A stretch of DNA of 64,000 bases from FLUQ01 sp031551515 (GCA_031551515.1 JAVBNL010000001.1:62001-126000); one strand, 5' to 3'; positions 33,889 through 42,684 are shown, counted from the stretch's first letter. Notes: generated by a model from the sequence alone, not told the origin. Made by a program: numbers and translations.

Positions 33889-34651
33889 ACGCTGGCTGGA
33901 AGCGAACGCCACCCGGTTCGCGGCTGATATCCTGCGCGATTTCTGCATGGTCAGCCGCACGCTGGAAGAGCAGTTCGAGCGTTTCGACAGCGCGGGCAAC
34001 CTCTCTTTCCCCGTGCTGCGCGACCTTTTGGGCGATCCCATGAACAAGGGGCTGCTGTGGCGGCTTAAAGACCTGGCGCACCACCTGTTGCGCGACGCGC
34101 AGGGGGCCGGGTCTTCTCCCCGCCTGCTTGACTGGGCCATCGGCTATATTTTTCACGAAACCGTCAAGCTGATGGAAGACGCCCATCAACACCAGTATTA
34201 CGCCCCCAGCCTTTTCGCGTTGACGGAAACCGCGCCGCCCATGATCACCGATACCGCGACCGACGCTTTTGCCCGGGTGGTAAGAGAAAACAGCGCCGAC
34301 ATGGGCCGCGGGGTAAAGCGCGTCCGCTTGCTGCTGACCCACGCCCGCAGCATTTTCCACCGCTATTACGAAGGGCAGGCCGACAATAAACATCTGGCCC
34401 GCCTGCTGCACGACAGAGAAGACCTTATCCGCGCGGTCTTTCGCGAACGCTACGATTCTTTCATCGCCGCCATATACAACGGCGAGCCGGAACGGCTGTA
34501 CCTGGAAGCGGCTTCGGCCTTGTTGCAGGGCGGGCACGCGAATGCCGCCGTCAACGCGGCCCGTAAAGCTGCGGAAACGGCTCCCGGCGCTCCCGGCATA
34601 GCCGGCGCGGTGCGCCGCATTGAAGAAGCGGCCGGCCTCGTTCAAGATTGA
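33881..34651 (+). CDS. Hypothetical helical protein, second gene divergent from dsrA
   Basis: This 256-residue, mostly alpha-helical soluble protein contains FAADILRDFCMVSRTLEEQF and HHLLRDAQGAGSSPRLLDWA. Its C-terminal part resembles a helical hairpin array (YLEAASALLQGGHANAAVNA). There is no signal peptide or catalytic motif, and I do not recognise the family. It overlaps the preceding small gene by 8 bp and is followed by a methyltransferase gene after 44 bp. Confidence 0.75.
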   Translation: MSKRWLEANATRFAADILRDFCMVSRTLEEQFERFDSAGNLSFPVLRDLLGDPMNKGLLWRLKDLAHHLLRDAQGAGSSPRLLDWAIGYIFHETVKLMEDAHQHQYYAPSLFALTETAPPMITDTATDAFARVVRENSADMGRGVKRVRLLLTHARSIFHRYYEGQADNKHLARLLHDREDLIRAVFRERYDSFIAAIYNGEPERLYLEAASALLQGGHANAAVNAARKAAETAPGAPGIAGAVRRIEEAAGLVQD

Positions 34652-34695
34652 GACAATACCTGTGGAAACAATACTGAAACCGCAAACGAACCCGC

Positions 34696-35295
34696 ATGAA
34701 CAACGCCGCCCCCTCCCTTTCCCGTAAAACCGTCCTACACGTAGGCTGCGGCGTATATACGCCCGACAAACTGCATGCGACCTTCCACGGGCCTGAATGG
34801 AAAGAAATACGCCTGGACATCAATCCGAAAGTCCGGCCGGATATTCTGGCTTCCATCACCGACATGGCCGCTGTGCCCGACGCTTCGTGCGACGCGCTCT
34901 ATTCTTCGCACAACCTGGAACACCTGCACCCGCACGAGGTGCCGCTCGCCCTGGCGGAATTCAAACGCGTGCTGCGGCCGGAGGGCTTCGCCCTGATAAC
35001 CGTGCCCGATTTGCAGCAGGCGGCGGAACGCATCGCGCAGGGCGGCGCCGAGGAAGCGGCGCTGATGACCGACAAAGGCCCTATCACCCCGCTTGATATC
35101 CTCTATGGCTTTCGCCCCTTCCTGGCCGCAGGCAATCTGTTCATGGCCCATAATTTCGGGTTCACGGCCGCCACGCTGGAAGAAGCCCTGCGCCGGGCTG
35201 GGTTCACGCACGCCGCTGTGGAACGGGACGGCGCTTTTACTTTGTGGGCCACCGCCTCGTGCGCGACGACCCCTTTTCGCCCGGAGGAACGATGA
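34696..35295 (+). CDS. SAM-dependent methyltransferase (methyltransf_11 type)
   Basis: This 199-residue protein has a shortened class I methyltransferase fold. It begins with a glycine-containing motif (VLHVGCGVYTPDKLHATF), followed by ALYSSHNLEHLHPHEVPLAL and FKRVLRPEGFALITVPDLQQ. The predicted substrate type is unknown; similar proteins occur in polysaccharide and small-molecule loci. The last 4 bp overlap the RNase J gene (ATGA), implying translational coupling. Confidence 0.82.
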   Translation: MNNAAPSLSRKTVLHVGCGVYTPDKLHATFHGPEWKEIRLDINPKVRPDILASITDMAAVPDASCDALYSSHNLEHLHPHEVPLALAEFKRVLRPEGFALITVPDLQQAAERIAQGGAEEAALMTDKGPITPLDILYGFRPFLAAGNLFMAHNFGFTAATLEEALRRAGFTHAAVERDGAFTLWATASCATTPFRPEER

Positions 35296-36953
35296 CCGAC
35301 GCCGCGCCGCACGTTACCCTTACCCCGTTGGGGGGACTTGGAGAAATCGGTCTCAACTGCATGACCCTTGTCACGAACGAAGGCATGGTCATGCTGGACT
35401 GCGGGCTTATGTTTCCCAGCGACTATCACCTGGGCGTGGATATCATCATCCCCCGTTTCGATTCCGTGCTGGAACGCAAAGAACAATTGCAGGGCATAGT
35501 CATCACTCACGGGCACGAAGACCATATCGGCGCGCTGCCCCACCTGCTGGCGCACGTCAAAGCGCCGGTATACGGCTCGCCCTTCACGCTGGCGCTTATC
35601 GAGCACAAACTCAAAGAGCACGGCCTTGCGGGCAAGGTGCCGCTCATACCGGCTCTGCCGGAAACCCCGGTGCGGCTCGCCGGCTGCACCTTCCATTTTC
35701 TGCCGGTCTGCCATTCCATCATCGACGGCTATGCCGTGGGCATCGACAGCCCCGTGGGCAAAATTTTGCACACCGGCGACTTTAAAATTGACCCTGACCC
35801 GCTGGAAGGCGCGGGCACCAATCTCGATTTGTTCCGCTCTTTTGCCGGGCCGGACGGCGTGAAGCTGCTGCTTTCAGATTCCACCAACGTGGAGCGGGAA
35901 GGACGCAGCCTGACGGAACGCCAGGTGCTTGAATCGTTGCGGCGCTTTTTCGCCCAATGCCCCGGCCGCATCATCGTGACGCTCTTTTCCAGCCATATTC
36001 AGCGCATTCAAGAAGTGTTCGACTGCGCCAAAGAATACGGGCGTACCGTGGTGGTCAACGGCCGGAGCCTGGTCAACAACATTGAAATGGCCTTCGCCCT
36101 GGGCAAGCTGCGCCCGCCCACCGGGCTGTTTCTGGACCCCGCCGCAATGCCCCCCCTGCCGGATGAAGAAGTCGTGCTGCTGGTCACCGGTTCACAAGGC
36201 GAACCCCTGTCCGTGCTTTCGCGCATCGCCAGAGGCGACCACAAGCAGCTTGCCGTGCACAAGGGCGACGCGGTCATCATGTCCTCACGGCTGATACCGG
36301 GCAACACCACGGCCGTGACCGAGCTGATCAACACCCTCTATCGCCAGGGGGCCGAGGTGTATTACGAAGCCGTGCGGGCCATACACGCCTCGGGCCATGC
36401 CCATAGAGAAGAGCTGACCGCCATGATCGACGCGGTCCGGCCCGAATATTTCGTGCCCGTGCACGGCGAATACCGCCACCTGGTCAAACACCGCCGCCTG
36501 GCGGCCGCCTGCGGCGTCGCCGACGGCAAGGCCCTGCTGCTTGAAGACGGGCAGCCCGTCACGTTGCTGCCGGAAGAAGTGCGCTTTGAAGAACCCATTG
36601 ACGCCGAATCCATTCTGGTGGACGGCAAAGGCGTGGGCGACGTGGGCCAGGCCGTGCTTAAAGAACGCCACCTGCTGGGCGAAGAAGGCATGGTCGTGGC
36701 GGTCATGGTGCTGGACGGAGCTTCATGGGAAGTGCTGCACGGGCCCGAGGTGATCTCGAAAGGCTTTGTTTTTGAGCAGCAGTTCAGCCATGTGCTTGAA
36801 GACGCCCGCTGCGTCGTTCTGGACGTAATGGAAGAAATCGAGCCGGGCGACGTGGAAAAGTTGCAGGACAAAATCCGTTCCGGCCTGCGCCGCTTCTTCC
36901 GCAAAATAATGGGACGCGATCCGGTTGTCGTGCCCGTGGTGACCGTTATTTAG
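35292..36953 (+). CDS. rnj: Ribonuclease J
   Basis: RNase J is a metallo-beta-lactamase/beta-CASP nuclease with endo- and 5-prime exonuclease activity in RNA decay and maturation. The 553-residue protein has the zinc motif ITHGHEDHIGALPHL, then GKILHTGDFKID and LLLSDSTNVEREG. Beta-CASP motifs are TLFSSHIQRIQE, LVTGSQGEPLSVLSRIA and PVHGEYRHL. GGAGG 6 nt before ATG 35292 fixes the start. The next gene begins 8 bp after its stop. Confidence 0.95.
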   Translation: MTDAAPHVTLTPLGGLGEIGLNCMTLVTNEGMVMLDCGLMFPSDYHLGVDIIIPRFDSVLERKEQLQGIVITHGHEDHIGALPHLLAHVKAPVYGSPFTLALIEHKLKEHGLAGKVPLIPALPETPVRLAGCTFHFLPVCHSIIDGYAVGIDSPVGKILHTGDFKIDPDPLEGAGTNLDLFRSFAGPDGVKLLLSDSTNVEREGRSLTERQVLESLRRFFAQCPGRIIVTLFSSHIQRIQEVFDCAKEYGRTVVVNGRSLVNNIEMAFALGKLRPPTGLFLDPAAMPPLPDEEVVLLVTGSQGEPLSVLSRIARGDHKQLAVHKGDAVIMSSRLIPGNTTAVTELINTLYRQGAEVYYEAVRAIHASGHAHREELTAMIDAVRPEYFVPVHGEYRHLVKHRRLAAACGVADGKALLLEDGQPVTLLPEEVRFEEPIDAESILVDGKGVGDVGQAVLKERHLLGEEGMVVAVMVLDGASWEVLHGPEVISKGFVFEQQFSHVLEDARCVVLDVMEEIEPGDVEKLQDKIRSGLRRFFRKIMGRDPVVVPVVTVI

Positions 36954-36961
36954 GAAAAAAC

Positions 36962-38149
36962 ATGACTAAAAACATGACAGAACACGAACTCCGCCAACTT
37001 ATCACCGCGGAAGAAAAACATAACATAGAGCGCAAAGAAAGCTTCACAACAACAGAAAATGTTTGTGAAAATATTTGTGCTTTCGCGAACAACCTTTCCG
37101 GAGATGGAAAGTCCGGCTATTTCATCATAGGGGTCACAGACTCCGGAAGCATATGCGGAACTAATGTTACTGATGAACTTTTGCTTAAACTGGCTGATTG
37201 CCGCAGTAATGGCAATTTACTTCCCCAACCGTCTATTACTGTAGATAAAATAACAGTCGATGATAAAAATATCGCAATTATAAAAGTTACGCCAAGCCTT
37301 TTGCCACCAGTACGCTACAAGGGAAGAATCTGGGTACGCATCGGGCCCAGTTGCCGTGTCGCCAACGAACATGACGAGCGAATTCTTACAGAACGTCGTT
37401 TGGCGAATACAATACACTTTGACGCATGCCCTTGCCGAGAAGCCACCCTAGATGATCTCAGCTCACTTGAATTTACCGCGTATAGGCAGTCCGCCGTAGA
37501 TTCTGAAGTCATAGAGCAAAATCATCGCCCGCTCGAACAACAGTTAGCCTCTCTCAGGCTATATCATTCCGGCCTCCATGTTCCCACGAACGCGGGACTT
37601 CTCCTGTTGGCGCCCGACCCGAGGCAATGGATGTTTGGCGCGTATATTCAATTTTTGCGATTTGCAACCGAAGATCAAAGCGATCTCCCCATTATGGAAA
37701 AAGAAATAGGGGGAAATCTCCTGACAATGCTGCGGCAGATGGACGAATTGGTCTCTTTGAATATACAAACTGCACCCGTTCCCGCATCAGCTCTTAAAGA
37801 AAAAACTTACGCCGACTACCCGCAAGTTGCTCTGCGCGAGTTATTGTTGAACGCAGTCATGCATCGTGACTACCAAAGTTCGCGGCCAATACAATTTTAT
37901 TGGTTTTCGGATAGAATAGAGATACATAATCCAGGGGGATTATACGGTGAGTCCGTCGAGAATTTTCCCCACAATAGTGCGTATCGCAATCCGGTAGTGG
38001 CTGAAATTTTAAAAAACCTTGGTTATGTTAACCGGTTCGGGTATGGTATAGCACGAGCGCAAAAGATTTTAAAAGAAAACGGAAATCCCCCTCCTGAGTT
38101 CAACCCTCAACTCAGGGCATTCGGGGTCATCATCCGGAGAAATACATGA
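36962..38149 (+). CDS. AlbA_2 (Schlafen-like) DNA-binding protein with C-terminal GHKL ATPase
   Basis: Residues ~15-130 of this 395-residue protein are an AlbA_2/Schlafen-type putative nucleic-acid-binding domain (EKHNIERKESFTT, CAFANNLSGDGKSGYFIIGV). Residues ~280-385 form a GHKL-type ATPase of the HATPase_c_4 kind (RELLLNAVMHRDYQ, RIEIHNPGGLYGE, GYVNRFGYGIARA). Such two-domain proteins are often misnamed RecG-like helicases, and many lie in accessory or defence regions. Codons and base composition are AT-richer than in neighbouring genes. It starts 8 bp after RNase J and overlaps the ParA-like gene by 4 bp. Function unknown. Confidence 0.88.
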   Translation: MTKNMTEHELRQLITAEEKHNIERKESFTTTENVCENICAFANNLSGDGKSGYFIIGVTDSGSICGTNVTDELLLKLADCRSNGNLLPQPSITVDKITVDDKNIAIIKVTPSLLPPVRYKGRIWVRIGPSCRVANEHDERILTERRLANTIHFDACPCREATLDDLSSLEFTAYRQSAVDSEVIEQNHRPLEQQLASLRLYHSGLHVPTNAGLLLLAPDPRQWMFGAYIQFLRFATEDQSDLPIMEKEIGGNLLTMLRQMDELVSLNIQTAPVPASALKEKTYADYPQVALRELLLNAVMHRDYQSSRPIQFYWFSDRIEIHNPGGLYGESVENFPHNSAYRNPVVAEILKNLGYVNRFGYGIARAQKILKENGNPPPEFNPQLRAFGVIIRRNT

Positions 38150-39120
38150 AGTTCTTGACTCTATTCAACAACAAAGGCGGCGTTGGCAAAACGACTTTAG
38201 TGTATCACCTTGCTTGGATGTTCAGCCAGCAAGGATATACTGTACTCGCTGCAGATGTTGACCCGCAATGCAATCTAACATCTATGTTTCTCTCTGAAGA
38301 TGACCTCGAAGAGTCGAACAATGAAAATACTATTTACACCTCAATTGCCCCCTTACTTAAAGGCACAGGAGATATCCATCTTCCTAATCTTATAGATGTA
38401 ACAACATCTCTTAAACTTATTGCAGGTGATCTTCGTCTTTCTCTCGCTGAAGATGAGCTCAGCCGATGCTGGCCAAATGCCTTAGATGGCGACGAACGCG
38501 CCTTCAGGGTACTCTCATCTTTTTATCGCATTATTTCTGAATGTGCGCACAACATAAATGCAGATATCGTTTTTGTTGACGTAGGACCTAATCTTGGATC
38601 CCTTAATCGGACAGCTATTATAGTCAGTGATTTTATTATCACACCGCTTGCTCCAGATCTTTATTCATTGCAAGGCTTAAAGAACCTCGGCCCTAGAGTT
38701 AGATCATGGAGAAAAGAATGGAAAGATCGCAAAAGGAAAAATCCCGAAAAAGACCTGTTATTGCCTTCCGGAGAAATGGTACCCTTAGGGTATATTGTCA
38801 TGCAGCATTCCGAACGAATAGGAACTCCGACAAAATCGTACCATAAGTGGATCGATAAAATCCCCCCTGTCTTTCATGCCGATGTCCTTGGAAAAACACG
38901 GAAAGACGTATCCATTGATAACGACACTTACTTGCTAGCCAAGCTGAAACATTACAGAAGCTTAATGCCCATGGCTATGGAAGCCAGAAAACCGATCTTC
39001 AATTTAACCCCTGCTGATGGAGCATTCGGCTCCCATGCCGAGTCCGTCGCGAATTGCAGAAAAGATTTTAAAGATCTCGTTAAGTGTATTGCAGATCGTA
39101 TCGGCCTATCTGCCAATTAA
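38146..39120 (+). CDS. ParA-family ATPase paired with AlbA_2/GHKL protein
   Basis: This 324-residue ParA/MinD-like ATPase has the deviant Walker A NNKGGVGKTT at the N-terminus, the A-prime motif DVDPQCNLTSMF and Walker B IVFVDVGPNLGSLNR. Beyond the ATPase core it has a C-terminal part with LPSGEMVPLGYIVMQHSERI and LKHYRSLMPMAMEARKPIF. This part differs from plasmid ParA and suggests a distinct accessory subfamily. No parB or centromere repeats are nearby. It overlaps the upstream AlbA_2 gene by 4 bp and shares its AT-richer composition, so the two probably moved together. Confidence 0.88.
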   Translation: MKFLTLFNNKGGVGKTTLVYHLAWMFSQQGYTVLAADVDPQCNLTSMFLSEDDLEESNNENTIYTSIAPLLKGTGDIHLPNLIDVTTSLKLIAGDLRLSLAEDELSRCWPNALDGDERAFRVLSSFYRIISECAHNINADIVFVDVGPNLGSLNRTAIIVSDFIITPLAPDLYSLQGLKNLGPRVRSWRKEWKDRKRKNPEKDLLLPSGEMVPLGYIVMQHSERIGTPTKSYHKWIDKIPPVFHADVLGKTRKDVSIDNDTYLLAKLKHYRSLMPMAMEARKPIFNLTPADGAFGSHAESVANCRKDFKDLVKCIADRIGLSAN

Positions 39121-39136
39121 TACCCTCGAGGACCAG

Positions 39137-39631
39137 ATGAACCACCCCATGCGCCGTAAAGACAGACAGATTTCCGCCGAAGAAGCCCGCGCCCTTTTTG
39201 AAAAAGGCGAATATATTTTCATGGCCACGGCGGACAAAGACGGGCAGCCGTATACCGTGCCCATTTCCTATGCGCTGGTCGGCGACGTGGTGTACATTCA
39301 CTGCGCAACCGAAGGCCGCAAGCTGAAAAATCTCGAGCAAAACCCCAAAGTCTGCCTGAACGTCGTGGGGCCGACCCAGCCCGTGTATGACGGCGGCTAT
39401 TCCACCTATTATGAGAGCGCCATCATTGAGGGCAAAGCCCGGCCGGTCACGGACGACGAAGAAAAACGCCGCGCTCTCGCGATCCTGGCCGAACGGTACC
39501 TGCCCGACCACCTGGACAAGCTGGAAGCCAACATCACCGGGCACTGGAAGCGTACCCTGGTCTACGCCGTTTCCATAGACACCATCTGCGGCAAGGCCAA
39601 ACGGAAAAAACCGGCGACCAAGGGCGACTAG
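39137..39631 (+). CDS. Pyridoxamine 5'-phosphate oxidase-family flavin-binding protein, copy A
   Basis: This 164-residue split-barrel protein of the PNPOx-like/NimA group binds flavin and is usually a small oxidoreductase. It starts MNHPMRRKDRQISAEEARAL behind GAGGACC. Family signatures are YTVPISYALVGDVVYIHCA, EGRKLKNLEQNP and TYYESAIIEGKARPV. It is a tandem paralogue of the gene at 39776. The substrate is unknown; the family includes nitroimidazole reductases. Confidence 0.88.
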   Translation: MNHPMRRKDRQISAEEARALFEKGEYIFMATADKDGQPYTVPISYALVGDVVYIHCATEGRKLKNLEQNPKVCLNVVGPTQPVYDGGYSTYYESAIIEGKARPVTDDEEKRRALAILAERYLPDHLDKLEANITGHWKRTLVYAVSIDTICGKAKRKKPATKGD

Positions 39632-39657
39632 CCCCGCATAAGAACTGAAGCCTGCCG

Positions 39658-39697
39658 AAAGCGCCGCCGCCGTTATCTGTATGGCCGCGGCGCTTTT
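39658..39697 (+). terminator. Stem-loop between the two flavin-protein genes
   Basis: A 10 bp stem AAAGCGCCGC/GCGGCGCTTT with a 19 nt loop ends in TTTT. It lies 26 bp after the first paralogue. The short T-run makes it a moderate terminator candidate. Confidence 0.55.
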
Positions 39698-39775
39698 GCT
39701 CCGGCGTTCAGCGTCAAATACATCGCCTTCGGACCGGTAAAAGCCCACTACCCCGCCGGCTACAGGAGTAAAACC

Positions 39776-40267
39776 ATGAACCGTCCCATGCGCCGTAAAG
39801 ACAGACAGATCTCCGAAGAAGAAGCCCGCGCCCTTTTCGGCAAAGGCGAATACCTCTTCATGGCTACTGTGGGCGAAGACGGCAAACCGTACGTCGTGCC
39901 GCTCTCCTACGTAATTCTAAATAATTTCGTGTACTTTCACTGCGCGGCGGAAGGACGCAAGCTGGACAACCTGGCGTTTTGCCCCTCGGTCTGTCTCAGC
40001 GTCGTCGGGCAAACCCGGCCCGTCTACGCTTCCAACTTCACGACGTATTTTGAAAGCGCGATCATTGAGGGCGAAGCCCGCAAGGTTGCGGATGACGCGG
40101 AGAAACGCCGCGCGCTGCTAGCCCTGGCGGAAAAATACCTGCCGGAACACATGGACAAGGCGGAACCCGACATTGCCCGCTCCTGGCAGCGCACCGACGT
40201 CTACGCCGTTTCCGTCGGCAGCATCACTGGCAAAGCCAAACGGCCGAAGAAGACGGAATCCGACTAA
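39776..40267 (+). CDS. Pyridoxamine 5'-phosphate oxidase-family flavin-binding protein, copy B
   Basis: This 163-residue protein is closely similar to copy A along its whole length (MRRKDRQISEEEARALFGKG; YVVPLSYVILNNFVYFHCAA; TYFESAIIEGEARKV). AGGAG lies 9 nt before ATG 39776. The two genes are a tandem duplication separated by a stem-loop, and the sequences have diverged at many positions, so the duplication is not recent. Confidence 0.88.
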   Translation: MNRPMRRKDRQISEEEARALFGKGEYLFMATVGEDGKPYVVPLSYVILNNFVYFHCAAEGRKLDNLAFCPSVCLSVVGQTRPVYASNFTTYFESAIIEGEARKVADDAEKRRALLALAEKYLPEHMDKAEPDIARSWQRTDVYAVSVGSITGKAKRPKKTESD

Positions 40268-40306
40268 ACCGCATTTTTTTACAGAATTAGGATTGTTACG
40301 CCGGTT

Positions 40307-41179
40307 CTACCGATCAACCCCATCAAACGTATTGCACATACTGGGGTTGCCCGTGTCAAAACCGCGCTTGAACCAGTTGTAGCGCTGTTTCGCCGTGCCG
40401 TGGGTAAAGCTGTCAGGCACCACCCGGCCCCCGCTCTGTTTTTGCAAACGGTCGTCGCCGATAGCCTGCGCCGTTCGCAACGCCTGCTCCAAATCGCCCG
40501 CTTCCAGCACGTTTTCTTTCTGCATGGCTTTGCCCCAAACCCCGGCAAAGCAATCCGCCTGCAACTCCATCATTACGGAAAGCCGGTTAGCCTCGGTCTT
40601 TGACGCGCCCTGCTGCGCCTGCCGAACTTTGCGGTCAACGCCCAGCAGGTGCTGCACGTGGTGCCCCACTTCGTGGGCAATGACATAGCCTTGGGCGAAA
40701 TCGCCTCCGCCGCCCAGTTTGGTCTTCATATCCTGGTAAAAGGCGAGGTCGATGTACACTGTGGTATCCGCCGGGCAATAAAAGGGCCCCATGGCCGACT
40801 GGCCATAGCCGCAGGTCGTTTGCGTCGAGCCGCTGTAAAGCACCAGCTTCGGAGCCTTATAGGGCTGGCCCGACTTACGGAAAATATCCTGCCAGGTGTC
40901 TTCGGTGGTTTTCAAAATGACGGAAGTGAAGCGCGCCAGTTCCTGCTCTTTCGCCGTGGGGGTATAGGGCCTGCTGACGGTGGACCCCATGCTCGTGCCG
41001 CCGGTCAAAAGCGGCGTCAGGTCGATGCCGTAAAAACCCGCCACCACGACCACCAGCAAAACCACCATGCCGGCCTTGCCGCGCGGCAGCCGGATGCCCC
41101 CGGGCAGCCCCCCCATGCCGCCGCCTTGCCCCCGGCGGTCTTCAACGTTGCCGCTTTCTTCACGATTTCGCCAGCGCAT
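40307..41179 (-). CDS. Neutral zinc metallopeptidase (YpfJ family)
   Basis: With ATG 41179 (GGGAGC upstream) this is a 290-residue membrane-anchored protein. It has a basic Gly-rich N-terminus, one membrane segment (AGMVVLLVVVVAGFYGID, about 37-54) and an extracytoplasmic domain. The zinc motif is HEVGHHVQ with further residues ELQADCFAGVWG, typical of the family. CNTFDGVDR closes the protein. The physiological substrate is not known. It converges with the flavin-protein genes. Confidence 0.9.
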   Translation of the reverse strand: MRWRNREESGNVEDRRGQGGGMGGLPGGIRLPRGKAGMVVLLVVVVAGFYGIDLTPLLTGGTSMGSTVSRPYTPTAKEQELARFTSVILKTTEDTWQDIFRKSGQPYKAPKLVLYSGSTQTTCGYGQSAMGPFYCPADTTVYIDLAFYQDMKTKLGGGGDFAQGYVIAHEVGHHVQHLLGVDRKVRQAQQGASKTEANRLSVMMELQADCFAGVWGKAMQKENVLEAGDLEQALRTAQAIGDDRLQKQSGGRVVPDSFTHGTAKQRYNWFKRGFDTGNPSMCNTFDGVDR

Positions 41180-41225
41180 GTATGCTCCCTTCGCCACAAC
41201 GGCGCGATATTTGGTACCACCCCTG

Positions 41226-41729
41226 TCATGCCGCGTCGATGCCGTCGGCCATACGGGCTTCATGCCCGGTATGCCGCAGAAAAAGCAGCAGATCCTCAGG
41301 GGCAAGGCTGACCGTGGCCGTATTCACCAAGGGGTGAAAACAAACCAGGTCCGCTTGCAGCAAGCTTTTTTCAATAACCACTGTAACGCGCCACGCGCTG
41401 TCGTTGGCCGCGCCGAAAACACTCACCGCGCCGGGCAGCAGGCCGAGGCACTCGTGCATCAGTTCGGGCGGGCCGAATGAAAGGCGGCCGCAGCCAAGAG
41501 CGGCGGCCAGCGCTTTCAGGTCCACCCGCATGGCCGAGGGCACGGCGGCAAGCCATAAGCTGCCGCCCTTGTCGCGTAAAAAAAGACACTTGCAGGCCAA
41601 GCCCGGAATATCCTCATGAATGAAGGCGGATTCCTGCACCGTCATGACCGGAACGTGCTCCGCCACCTCAAAACGGATGCCCAGGCGCGCAAGCAGTTCC
41701 AGAAGCTCGTTTTTTCCGAACGCGACCAC
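41226..41729 (-). CDS. Prolyl-tRNA deacylase ProX-type (YbaK/EbsC fold)
   Basis: This 167-residue stand-alone editing domain hydrolyses mischarged tRNAs, typically Ala-tRNA(Pro). Features are CKCLFLRDKGGSLWLAAVPS and SFGPPELMHECLGLLPGAVS, plus a C-terminal PLVNTATVSL segment. Start is GTG at 41729. It lies between the metallopeptidase and a membrane protein gene, all on the minus strand. Confidence 0.87.
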   Translation of the reverse strand: MVAFGKNELLELLARLGIRFEVAEHVPVMTVQESAFIHEDIPGLACKCLFLRDKGGSLWLAAVPSAMRVDLKALAAALGCGRLSFGPPELMHECLGLLPGAVSVFGAANDSAWRVTVVIEKSLLQADLVCFHPLVNTATVSLAPEDLLLFLRHTGHEARMADGIDAA

Positions 41730-41744
41730 AGCGTGGTAAACCCG

Positions 41745-42506
41745 TTACAGCGCCTTCAGCGCCGCGTTGACCGTCTCTTCATAGCGCCGGACGTTGGTTT
41801 TCAGTTCCGAGGCCATGAGCTGATACAACTTGCGCGGCAATACGCGCAGCAACTGTTCCGAACGGCCGCGCAGGCGGCCTCTGGCCGTGAAATACGCGGC
41901 GCATCCCAGGCCGATGCCGCCGAGCATGGCCACAGGCGGCATGCGGGTCAGCAGAATCAGCCCGAGAAAACCTATCAAGCCGATTGCGGCCGATTGCGTC
42001 GCGGGCGCAATGCCCTGCGCCACCAAAGGCAGCGCCTCATGGCTGAACGCATCCTTGGCGGGCAGGCTGAAGGTCGCTTCCGCCGCGGCCAGGGTCGTTT
42101 TGCGGCACTCTTCATCCACCTTCTGCCCCTGCATGTGAGCAAGGGCGTCGGCGTAGAGCGCGGCGCGGGCCGCCTGAAAAGCCGCCGTGCCTTCGGCATA
42201 AAATTCCGCCAAAATCTCGCCCCCGACCGCTTTGAGGTCCAGCCCCTGGCCCAGCGAGAAGGTTCCCGCTTCCAGCGCGCCCTGGCCCATGCGCATGAAC
42301 CAGGGGCCGCCGCTTTCCATGCCCGCTTCAAAGGCGCGGGCGGCCGTTTCTTTCATGCTCCGCATCTTGCCCCGGTCATGCGAGATGTCAAAGCCGATAC
42401 TGCCTGAAACGCGGCGCATGGCGTTTTCCACCCGTTCATCCAGGTCGCTCAGGCTCAATTTCGAAGTCCACGGCACGGGTTTGGCCCCGGCGTTCACAGC
42501 GGTCAT
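41745..42506 (-). CDS. Hypothetical membrane protein
   Basis: This 253-residue protein has a soluble helical N-terminal two thirds and one or two membrane segments around residues 165-205 (SAAIGLIGFLGLILLTRMPP; AMLGGIGLGCAAYF). A basic C-terminal helix follows. No catalytic motif or named family was recognised. GGGGGATCCT precedes ATG 42506. It is divergent from rpsB. Confidence 0.65.
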   Translation of the reverse strand: MTAVNAGAKPVPWTSKLSLSDLDERVENAMRRVSGSIGFDISHDRGKMRSMKETAARAFEAGMESGGPWFMRMGQGALEAGTFSLGQGLDLKAVGGEILAEFYAEGTAAFQAARAALYADALAHMQGQKVDEECRKTTLAAAEATFSLPAKDAFSHEALPLVAQGIAPATQSAAIGLIGFLGLILLTRMPPVAMLGGIGLGCAAYFTARGRLRGRSEQLLRVLPRKLYQLMASELKTNVRRYEETVNAALKAL

Positions 42507-42590
42507 AGGATCCCCCGATTTTCAAAATCCTATACAGCAAGCCGCCTGTTCTGAAAAGAATTTCGCACAAGCTTTTTTGTCACTTTTTGC

Positions 42591-42618
42591 TTGCCTCTTG
42601 CGCAATTCAAGTATACGT
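42591..42618 (+). promoter_or_regulatory. Candidate sigma-70 promoter of rpsB-tsf
   Basis: TTGCCT and TATACG are separated by 16 bp, each matching the consensus at four of six positions. The predicted transcript would have a leader of about 100 nt before rpsB. Confidence 0.4.
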
Positions 42619-42665
42619 AAAGTCGTTTCCCCAATGAAGCACACTCTCGGTTCAGGCCCGGGGTG

Positions 42666-42684
42666 CCCGGCGGCGTTCGCCGGG
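42666..42684 (+). promoter_or_regulatory. Stem-loop in rpsB leader
   Basis: A 7 bp GC stem (CCCGGCG/CGCCGGG) with a 5 nt loop lies about 46 nt upstream of the rpsB start. rpsB leaders in several bacteria bind S2 for autoregulation. No T-run follows, so it is not a terminator. Confidence 0.4.

Noticed and set aside
36962..38149. Annotation as RecG helicase
   Set aside because: No helicase motifs are present; the domains are AlbA_2 and a GHKL ATPase. The RecG name for such proteins is a common misannotation.
38146..39120. Plasmid or chromosome partition locus
   Set aside because: There is no ParB partner and no parS-like repeats nearby, and the C-terminal half differs from partition ParA.
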